Assembly (NCBI GenBank): GCA_018697195.1 | Contig: CM031878.1 | Location: 70,093,912 to 70,157,911, forward strand | DNA from: Certhia americana | Lineage: Eukaryota; Chordata; Aves; Passeriformes; Certhiidae | DNA length: 64,000 nt | Direction of reading: 5' to 3' | Shown: positions 38,261 to 46,562 of the stretch, piece after piece | Numbering within the stretch: position 1 is the first letter of the stretch | How the letters are laid out: each line of letters starts with the position of its first letter | The notes under the pieces: generated by a model | The model's input: the letters and a program-made list of their open reading frames with translations, nothing else | Told to the model about the DNA's origin: nothing | Databases searched by the model: none | Position numbers and translations under genes: made by a program

Positions 38261-41238
38261 TTACCCTAAAACAAGATCTCCTTGAGGTATGCATCGAGTC
38301 TCTCCATCTCTCAGCATGACCCACCAGGTGTAGCCTGGTCCCTGAGCAAAGACAACTCCACGGATGGGCTTGTCTTTGCTGGAGGCAGAATTAACCCAAA
38401 CCGTTTTTCCTAGCATACCTCTCATGTGTACCACTGGAACCTTATCCCCATCTGTTGTTCCCAAGGCTTCAGACTGGGCAGGGCCTGCTCGGTTAGTGGA
38501 ACCTCGGGTGTTCACTAACCATGTAGCCTTTGCTAAATTAATCTCCCAGTTTTTGAAAGTCCCCCCCACCAAGTGCCTTTAAGGTGGTTTTCAGCAGGCC
38601 ATTGCACCGTTCAACTTTCCCAGCTGCTGGTGCATGGTAAGGAATATGGTACACCCACTCAACACCATGTTCTTTAGCCCAGGTGTTAATAAGGCTGTTT
38701 TTGAAATGAGTCCCATTGTCTGACTCAATCCTCTCAGGGGTACCATGCCTCCACAGGACTTGCTTTTCCAGGCCTAGGATGGTGTTCCGGGCAGTAGCAT
38801 GAGGCACAGGGTAGGTCTCCAACCATCCAGTGGTGGCTTCCACCATGGTCAGCACGTAGCGCTTGCCTTGGCGGGTTTGGGGCAGTGTGATGTAATCAAT
38901 CTGCCAGGCCTCCCCATACTTGTACTTGGACCACCGCCCACCGTACCAGAGGGGCTTCAGCCTCTTGGCCTGCTTGATGGCAGCACACGTCTCACAGTCG
39001 TGGATAACCTGTGAAATGCTGTCCATGGTTAGATCCACCCCTCGGTCTCGTGCCCACTTATAGGTGGCATCCCTACCCTGATGGCCTGAGGCATCATGGG
39101 CCCATTGAGATAGGAACAACTCTCCCTTGTGTTCCCAATCTAAGTCTATTTTTGCCATTTCTATCTTTGCAGCATGATCTACCTGCTCATTGTGTCGGTG
39201 TTCCTCATTACCTTAACTCTTGCGGACATGGGCATCTATATGACGAACATTCACAGGGAGCTTCTCTACTCGAGTGGCAATGTCTTTCCACTCCTCAGCA
39301 GCCCAGATTGGTTTCCCTCTACGCTGCCAGCTGGCCTTTCTCCACCGTTCCAGCCACCCCCACAGAGCATTGACTACCATCCATGAGTCAGTGTAGAGGT
39401 AGAGCTTGGGCCACCTCTCTCTCTCAGCAATGTCCAGAGCCAGTTGAACGGCTTTGAGCTCGGCAAATTGACTTGATCTCCCTTCTCCTTCAGTAGCCTC
39501 TGCTACCTGTCGTGTGGGGCTCCACACGGCTGCTTTCCACTTCCGGTTCATCCCTACAATGCGACAGGAACCATCAGTGAAAAGAGCGTAGCGTTTTTCT
39601 TCTGCTGGTAGCTGGTTGCATGGTGGAGCTTCTTCAGCCCACATCACTTGTTCTTGCTCCTCTTCATCAGTGAGACCAAATTTTTCACCCTCAGGCCAGT
39701 TCGTAATTATCTCTAAAATCCCAGGGCAATTTGGGTTTCCAATACGGGCGCGCTGCATGATGAGAGCGATCCATTTGCTCCATGTGGCATCAGTGGCGTG
39801 GTGGGTAGAGGGAACCTTTCCTTTGAACATGCACCCCAGCACTGGTAGTCGGGGTGCCAGGAGGAGTTGTGCTTCTGTCCCAATCACTTCTGAGGCAGCT
39901 TGGACTCCTTCATAGGCAGCCAAGATCTCCTTCTCTGTGGGAGTGTAGTTGGCTTCAGATCCTCTGTAGCTTCGGCTCCAGAATCCCAGCGGTCGGCCTC
40001 GAGTCTCTCCAGGCACCTTCTGCCAAAGGCTCCAGGACAGACCATGGCTCCCGGCTGCAGAGTAAAGCACATTCCTCACCTCTGGTCCTGTCCTGACTGG
40101 GCCAAGGGCTACTGAATGAGCGATCTCTTGCTTGATTTGGGAGAAGGCTTGTTGCTGTTCAGGGCCCCAGTGGAAATCATTCTTTTTACGGGTAACCAGG
40201 TAGGGAGGGCTCACGATCTGGCTCTACGGAACTGGATTTCTCGAGCGGGTCCTTTAACTTTGCTCTTCTTGATGGCAAAACCAGCTTCTAGCAGAATCTG
40301 GATGATCTTCTCGCCTTTCTCAAATACCTCCATTGCCGTGTTCCCCCACACAATGATGTCATCAATGTATTGCAGCTGCTCTGGAGCTTCACCCTTTTCC
40401 AGTACAGCCTGGATCAGTCCATGGCAGATGGTGGGACTGTGTTTCCACCCCTGGGGCAGTCGGTTCCAGGTGTACTGCACTCCCGTCCACGTGAAGGCAA
40501 ACTGAGGCCTGCATTCTGCTGCCAAAGGAATGGAGAAAAACGCATTGGCAATGTCAATAGTGGCATACCATTTCGCTGCCTTGGACTCCAGCTCATACTG
40601 GAGTTCCAGCATGTCTGGCACAGCAGCACTCAGTGGTGGAGTCACTTCATTCAAGCCACGATAGTCCACAGTCAATCTCCATTCTCCTTCAGATTTGCGC
40701 ACAGGCCAAATAGGGCTGTTGAAGGGTGAGTGTGCTTTGCTGACCACCCCTTGGCTCTCCAGCTCACGGATCATTTTGTGGATGGGGATCACGGCATCTC
40801 GATTCATCTGGTACTGCCAGCGGTGCACTGTTGAGGTGGCAATCGGCACCTGTTGCTCTTCCACCTTCAGGAGTCCTACTGCAGATAGGTTCTCTGACAG
40901 ACCAGGCAAGGTGTTCAACTTCTTAATGCTCTCTGTCTCCACAGCAGCTATTCCAAAAGCCCACCTGAGTCCTTTTGGGTCTTTGTAATAGCTATTCCGG
41001 AGGTAGTCCATGCCCAGGATACTTGGGGCCTCTGGGCCAGTCACAATTGGGTGTTTCTGCCACTCTTTCGTGGTCAGGCTCACCTCAGCTTCCAACAAAG
41101 TAAATTCCTGTGATCCCCCTGTCACCCCAGCAATAGAAACAGGTTCTGCCCCTACATGTCTCAATGGCATCAGTGTACATTGTGCACCAGTGTCAACCAA
41201 GGCTTCATATTTTTGTGGCTCTGATGTGCCAGGCCATC
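38261..41238 (-). pseudogene. pol of the ERVL-like provirus: protease, RT, RNase H, integrase
   Basis: Protease motif LVDTGAQ is at about 41190. Reverse transcriptase carries LPQGWKHSP and the catalytic YIDD (about 40355-40370). RNase H has TDGS, AELKA and YTDS acidic positions. Integrase has a His/Cys zinc-binding start with CETC and core acids in QIDYI, ESDNG and GKVERC. Few lesions are visible: a frameshift near 40211-40214 in the RT thumb, an in-frame TAA at 39213-39215 between RNase H and integrase, and a frameshift near the C7 run at 38561-38567 late in integrase. A TGA near 41238 separates it from gag and may be the natural boundary. All catalytic residues I looked for are present, but the reading frame is not continuous, so I treat it as a pseudogene. 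Confidence 0.85.
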
Positions 41239-41239
41239 T

Positions 41240-42545
41240 GACTCACACTGTCCAAAAGACCCGGTTCTCCCGTGCCTCTTCCTGGCTAGAGGCAGGACCC
41301 CTCTAACCCTGGTTATTATTTCCTTCTTGAGCATACATAGTAGAGGTTCCTTCAAGGGGGTCTGACAAATCATCTTCCCTTCTGTAATGCCCAGCAGATC
41401 GGTCCTGGGAGGTTGAGGCTACCTTCATTTTTGTGGAACCCCCTCGATTACTGTTTCCCTCCTTGAGTTGACGCACCCGTGCTGCCAGGACAGAAGTGGG
41501 TTTCCCATCCCACTTTCCCATGTCTTCCCCATGGTTACGCAGAAAGAACCACAGGTCAGCTCATGGGGTGTATCCTCTTTCTTTAGCTGGGGAATGTTGG
41601 ACTTTGACTTTGGGGCCTGTGACTCGCACTGGTGCTGTGTTGATCTTCCTCACTTCCTCCATTCTCTCCCTTATCTCCACTTTAAACTCTTCTTTAAGTT
41701 CCTTAGCCACAGCAGAGACATGAGCATGCATCGGGCCATTGACCATACTTTCATAATTCCTAAGCTTGTTGGCCACAGAACCCACTGTCTCTCAGTTGTT
41801 ATCTGCATTGATTGTTGCAATGAAGGTGGTGTATTGAGCTGGCCCTAGATTTGCCAGGCTCCACAACATTTGCCCTGTGCACCTGACTTTGTCGGGGTCA
41901 TTATCGTGCTGTCCACCCCTCCCAAAGAGTACTTCTAGCACCGCCACTTCTCTCAGCTGTTGGATCCCTTCCTTGGGGGTCTTGCAGCACAGCTTATGAT
42001 GGTGCTCCTGCATTCTCTCTCTGTGGACAAACCTCTCTCTACACTCATTAAAAGATGCTCCCAGAGGGAAAGGGGCCCAGGCTCCCTTACAAATACCTGA
42101 TCCACACCTGAGTCTTGGGTCAAAGGTCCCAAATTCCTGGCCTCAGTACCATCCAGCTGCACACCTGTACCCATAAGGTCCCAGACCCGGAGAACCAGGT
42201 TGTATAAGCCTCACGTCCCCTTCGTACAATGTCCTTCCGCAGGTTACGGAGACTTTCATAGGACAGAGACTCAGTGATGATCTCTACCTCTGGCTCCCCT
42301 GCATGTTGTGAGGGCCCTCCTTTCTTATCTGATTTCATCTTAGACTTTCTAGTTTCCACAGGGGCGACTGCTGCTGGCTGTGATTTCCCTTGTGGTTCAG
42401 CTGGAGCCTGGACAGATGTAACATCTGTGGGTTCCACTGCTGCACCACAAGAGTCTTCCTTTTTGAGGCAGCAGGAGGGCTTCTCACTAGTGGGGGGGGT
42501 GTGTTCCTTCAGCATCTGGCCTATCTCCGTCACCAGAACCCCCAC
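41240..42545 (-). pseudogene. Decayed gag of the ERVL-like provirus
   Basis: Capsid-precursor region between the leader frame and protease. Successive pieces of one protein appear in different frames: 42120-42545 (Lys/Pro-rich start), 41953-42174 (capsid-like piece), 41792-42013, 41561-41785 (charged, coiled-coil-like) and 41303-41521. The pieces overlap or abut, so there are several frameshifts. No CCHC zinc knuckle is seen before protease. Assignment to gag rests on position and general character, not on a strong motif. Confidence 0.65.
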
Positions 42546-42559
42546 CCAATCTGGCTGAT

Positions 42560-43330
42560 TTAGCTCTGAGGTGGTCTGTGGGGCAGGGTCAGGTTCTGGG
42601 ACAACATCCTTAATCCCTGGGGCAGTGTCAGGCTCTGTGGCAGCACCCCTAGTCTCTGTGGCACTATCCCTGGTCTCTGGGGCAGCATTCCTAGTTTCTG
42701 GGGTAATGTTAGGCTCTGTGGCAACGTCTCTAGTCTCTGGGACAGCATTCCTAGGCTCTGTGGCAGTGTCAAGCTCTGTGGCAGCATCTCTAGTCTCTGG
42801 GGAGTGTCTGGCTTTGTGACAGTGTTTGGCTTTCTGGCACTGTCAGGCTGTGTGGCAGCATCCCTGTTCTCTGGGGTAGGTGTCGGGGTGGTTATTTGAG
42901 TCAATCTCCCCTTATCTCTGAATGCTAAATGGAATAGGCTTAACAGGCGTATCAGCAACACCAGCCACTGCATGACATCATTAGCATACCGAGAAAATGT
43001 GAACCCTTCGAAAACTGGTGGGGTAGACCCAAAGAGCCAGGTGAAGGGTTGGGAGAAAATGTCCCTCAGTGTCATTTCTTCACAGTAGGTGCCATTATTA
43101 AAGTAACCCCAAAAACATTCAGTTAGTATGCGATAGCTCTGGATCAATGAGCCTGCCTTCCAGAGGAAGTTAAAAATCCATGAATTCTTCACCTTATCAA
43201 CCCACAAAATAAACTGGATAACAGCCACAGTAGCTTTAGTTGTGGGACCCATATTTAGATAAGGGGCTGCAAATGGAAGAAATATAGCTGTGGCCACGTG
43301 CCACCCAAACCAGGGTACGCTAGAAAACAT
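42560..43330 (-). CDS. Unrecognised open frame ahead of gag in the ERVL-like provirus
   Basis: An open frame from ATG at 43330 to a stop at 42560, about 256 codons, placed between primer-binding site and gag. I do not recognise the product. The first 140 residues are hydrophobic and aromatic, with candidate membrane segments at about 8-25, 33-44 and 119-137 and a possible N-glycosylation site (NGT near 79-81). From about residue 145 the protein turns polar and then becomes a tandem array of LPQSLTLPQ-like units encoded by a minisatellite. It ends in a different frame from the gag-like frame that follows and overlaps it slightly. It could be a lineage-specific leader or accessory gene, or chance openness helped by the repeats. 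It is intact while gag is broken, which is worth noting. It can be read 11 codons further upstream only from a non-ATG codon. Confidence 0.5.
   Translation of the reverse strand: MFSSVPWFGWHVATAIFLPFAAPYLNMGPTTKATVAVIQFILWVDKVKNSWIFNFLWKAGSLIQSYRILTECFWGYFNNGTYCEEMTLRDIFSQPFTWLFGSTPPVFEGFTFSRYANDVMQWLVLLIRLLSLFHLAFRDKGRLTQITTPTPTPENRDAATQPDSARKPNTVTKPDTPQRLEMLPQSLTLPQSLGMLSQRLETLPQSLTLPQKLGMLPQRPGIVPQRLGVLPQSLTLPQGLRMLSQNLTLPHRPPQS
42585..42885. repeat. Minisatellite inside the leader frame
   Basis: Imperfect tandem units of about 15-24 bp, assembled into longer repeats, with the recurring text GGCTCTGTGGCAGCA and CTAGTCTCTGGGG. Units vary in length by multiples that mostly keep the minus-strand frame open. 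Confidence 0.8.
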
Positions 43331-43430
43331 GGTTCTACTTAATGAATTTCTTAAATTCAGCACACAAAAAAATTAGATTACTCAAGAGCTGTTATTCGTT
43401 TTTTACCCTTTTTCTTTCGATGCCCTCAGG

Positions 43431-43447
43431 CCCACCGTTGGGTGCCA
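43431..43447 (-). promoter_or_regulatory. Primer-binding site of the ERVL-like provirus
   Basis: On minus, five bases after the 5' LTR comes TGGCACCCAACGGTGGG. The TGG start and the following bases resemble the complement of the lysine tRNA 3' end, with a likely CpG decay (GCGCC to GCACC) and a base shift near the end. ERVL elements of mammals are named for leucine tRNA, so the match is notable but uncertain. Confidence 0.55.
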
Positions 43448-43452
43448 AAATC

Positions 43453-44213
43453 TGTCTTAGTTTGGAAAGACAGGGGTGTCTGCTAGGGAAACAAAAAAAT
43501 GCAAGCCTCCCCTGGACTTGTTATAATTCTAAAATTAAAGGGGTCTCAGGCAAAGATGTGAGGGTAGGAATAACAGTTCTTAACTAGTGAGTCTAACAAG
43601 GTAAGTTAACAACAATAACTATAATCTTGACAACAAACAGAACTAGAGAGAAAAAAAAAATTAAAAAACCAACAACCCAGTTACAATTCTCCTCTGGCAC
43701 CCTCCCCCCTCAGTACCATCACAAGCTGGCAGAGTGAGCAGCAGTCCCAGGGGATGAGATGTATCCGAGGTTCAGCGGCGGTAGCTGGAGCTGTAGAAAT
43801 GTCCCAGCTAGGCACAGGGTGTAGAACACAGCATGGAGAAACCTCAAACAAAACTGAAGCAGCAGCGGGTGCAGGGCAATGGGGCAGGAGTTCCCGGCAA
43901 GGCAGGGAGAGGACACGTTCCGAAATCCCGGGGGACACACGAACAGACGGTGGTGGGTCACTCTGAGCTGAGCTCCAGATGAGGGATGGTGAGATCTCTC
44001 TGCCGTCCCAAAGATGAGCAGTCCTGGCAGTTTCCTTCGAGAGCAACAAACTGCCCAGAGCCAAAGTGAAGTTGGTGCCACCCTGTCTCTGACTTAGCTG
44101 CTTTCCTTTGTTTTTTTCCCAAGCACCCATGAGTACCCTTCAAGCACCCAGCAATCAGCTTCTTAGCAACTTCTGGGAAAAAATTCTACAAGAAAGCAAC
44201 CCTACCCCTAACA
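43453..44213 (-). repeat. ERVL-like 5' LTR
   Basis: A 761-bp LTR, first in the direction of proviral transcription. On plus it starts TGTCTTAGTTTGG and ends CCCCTAACA. It aligns along its whole length with 37364-38123, with the differences concentrated in the middle 300 bp. Confidence 0.92.
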
Positions 44214-44749
44214 GAAGGAAAAAAAAAAAAAAAAATAGGTCATGCACCAGTGCAAATTACATAAGAAAACTGGAAGAAATGTTTGTCACATGGCTTTCCA
44301 GAAAGAAGTGTTTTTGAGTACATTTGAAGCTGCCAAATTCACCTCCCAAATATTGCTTGCAAATATAAGTTTGGCGTATAGGCTGCTACACACAACCCCT
44401 TACACATATCTAAATATTCAAAGACTTTGAAACAACATGAAAATGCCTGCTTTTATTTTTACTTTTTTAAAAACTTAATTTTGGTCTTTTTAAATATTAC
44501 ACCCTAAGGTACAATCAGTCCTGATATTGTTATTAGATAAATCTGGATTCGAGATTACAGAGTCTCAGTTTGCAGACACATGAATCTCAATATATAAGGG
44601 GTAGAAGCCATGCTAATTCCATACAGATGTCCTGCTGCATTCCTGTAAATTTTCAGACTGAAAAGGAAATGCTGGTTACACCCCTTTCCCCTTCAGTCTA
44701 CAGTAGAACATTTCACAGATTGTGAAGTTTTCCCTCCCCTCTGACCCCC
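44214..44749. other. Spacer between two retroviral insertions
   Basis: Begins with an A run (about 44217-44236) directly beside the ERVL-like target duplication. The rest is AT-rich with no recognised feature. Confidence 0.65.
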
Positions 44750-45085
44750 TGTTGGGATACTAGCTCAGTCTCTGGGGGACCTTGGGGTGAGGGAGATTTC
44801 AGGATAGGAAAAAGAGGTTCAAAAGAGGCTCCTTAGCTCAGATTATTCCAAAGCTTTATTCTTGAAGGGGTCCCAGAGGCCAAAGAGACCGAACAAGGAA
44901 GAGCATGGGTTTATCTAGGCTCTGTGTCCAAGACTGATAAGCTGGCACTGAGCCAATTGGCCAGAGATAGGGAGGAGGGTAGGGTCAAACTACATGGTTT
45001 ATAGGCATTAGGGGGTTTTCTTGGGGTGAACCATCTCTCAGAGGGATACAAGATTGCATATGTGTTTTGCATGCAGAGGAAAACA
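44750..45085 (-). mobile_element. LTR-like block, minus strand
   Basis: On minus it runs from about TGTTTTCCTCTG to GTATCCCAACA, with a CCAATTGG box, TAGATAAACC (TATA-like) and GAATAAAGCTTTGG (poly(A) signal, near 44862) in the right order for an LTR. Termini are TGTT/AACA. No target duplication is seen and the outer (right) end could be a few bases further. It is unrelated by eye to the neighbouring ERVL and ERVK LTRs. Probably a solo LTR of another family. Confidence 0.55.
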
Positions 45086-46125
45086 GTTGCAGATCTCTGC
45101 TAATTCAAATATCATATTTATGTCATACATAGATTTTTGCTTAGATTACATACATAGATATTTATTTATCTATTATATACATTGAATTTTTTTCACCACA
45201 AGTTAGGAAAACTAGCCTTTGGGATTCAGAATTTTTTTCCAACATGCAAACACAAATAGAAACAGTTTTATTCTCTTAGACATTCTCTTTGGCTTATAAA
45301 AAAGAGCATATATTTGTATTTTTTTAGGTGTGCAAGTGTACAAATATGGCTTTATATGTGTAATACATGAATATTTTTCAGAAGGACTTCTGAAAAAGGA
45401 AATCTAAAAGACTCAAACATGACATAAAATATGACTGTTCTTTTACATACCCCAGAAGGTTCTTTGCACCAAACAAGACTTCCAAGGTACAGCTTCTCAG
45501 AGCAGCAGCTAAACCATGCCATGTTCTCCACTGACTTCCATGGGCAAAGAACCTAGTGGAAAATACATGTGAATGTGAAGAAAACATCTTTGCTTTTTCT
45601 GTCTAAACCATAGATCAAAATCTGTTTATCAAGTTCCTTGAGTATAATTCAAGACCATCATAACTTCAAATCAAATCTGCTGCTATTTATAGCTGCTACT
45701 CCTTTTTATGTTATTATAGTGACATCTAGGGGTTTTGTTCATGCATTGGGGCTGTGTTCTGCAAGCATGGGATGAAAAATGAGTTTCTTGATCACAAGAC
45801 ATAAATAAAAAAGAGGAGGGAATTGTCTAGCAGAGACTGCACAGAAGAAATGCTGGTAGGCTTGGCAGGTGAATTAATTATGCACATTATGCATAGCTAC
45901 TTAAAATTCTAGCACTATGTGAATGAGAGGAAAAGATGTTTTGCAGATACTTTCCAAAAGAGGAAAAAGGCAGAAATATATCACGTTTTAACACGTGCTG
46001 GTCTATGAGGATTTGTTCCACAGGCTGGCAAAAAGCAGTCTCTTCATCCCAAAGAGGGGTAACTGCAAGATTCTTACAAAGCAGGGTCACATAACCTAGT
46101 TTACATACAATATAGGATGTGAAAT
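45086..46125. other. Region between LTR-like block and the truncated ERVK-like provirus
   Basis: I looked for integrase or env continuing the ERVK-like pol and found none. The sequence is AT-rich, and the open frame at 45887-46162 on minus has no retroviral signature. It may be original genomic DNA or unrecognised retroviral tail. Confidence 0.5.
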
Positions 46126-46562
46126 TGTCGGAGTCTGGAATTATGAGGAAATTTCTTTGCATGTTTAAGAGATTTTAGAATCTCTGACAAACAGTGTTTT
46201 TAACCTTTGTTCATGGAAAAAGGGCTTTTAGGCTCTGGAATGAAGCAGGGTTTTTAAGAGTGTGAATTAAATAGTAGAATAGTGAATAGTTTTATCACAG
46301 GGTGAGAATTTTGGATATACGGGGCTTTTAGGATGGCAGACAGATAAAGTCAGATGAAGGAAGCACATGGCTTTTGGGTTTCTTCTTTCTTCTTCCTTGC
46401 CTCCATCTTCTGCTGTGAGGTGGCACATTATAGTTGGCTTAGAATAGAGTCAACCTTCTAACATGGATAATAGTTATTGGAGTAGAATTATAAATACTGA
46501 TTACATAGATTGTAGTATAAATGTAAGCACAACCCTATGTGGGGGGCTTTTTGGGATTTGTG
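46126..46562 (+). mobile_element. LTR-like block X, copy on plus
   Basis: Starts TGTCGGAGTCTGG and ends near GGGATTTGTGCC. It is the inverted counterpart of 47884-48330, by eye 80-90% identical with small indels. A TATA-like TTATAAATACTG lies at about 46489-46500. It replaces or truncates the RNase H coding part of the ERVK-like pol, which stops at its inner edge. Confidence 0.7.

Larger units (their letters stand above)
37364..44213 (-). mobile_element. ERVL-like endogenous retrovirus, both LTRs present
   Basis: A 6.85-kb provirus on the minus strand with two co-linear LTRs of about 760 bp (37364-38123 and 43453-44213), both with TGT...ACA ends. It is flanked by GAAAG on the left and GAAGG on the right, a 5-bp target duplication with one change. 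Reading on minus it holds the primer-binding site (43431-43447), an unusual open frame, a decayed gag, and pol with protease, reverse transcriptase, RNase H and integrase, then the 3' LTR. No env or dUTPase is seen. The pol motifs and lack of env suggest the ERVL (class III) group, by family resemblance only. By eye the LTRs differ at roughly 50 of 760 positions, so the insertion is not recent. It lies about 7.5 kb upstream of FBN2 in the same orientation. Confidence 0.9.

Noticed and set aside
38799..41848. Many open frames on plus across the ERVL-like pol and gag
   Set aside because: They are antisense shadows of retroviral coding sequence on minus and lack their own motifs.
42585..42885. 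Tandem units as a CRISPR-like array
   Set aside because: Units are contiguous, unequal and diverged, with no unique spacers, and lie inside a retrovirus of an animal genome.
45887..46162. 91-codon frame left of the ERVK-like provirus as continuing pol
   Set aside because: No RNase H or integrase residues are found, and the first part is the reverse of LTR-like block X.
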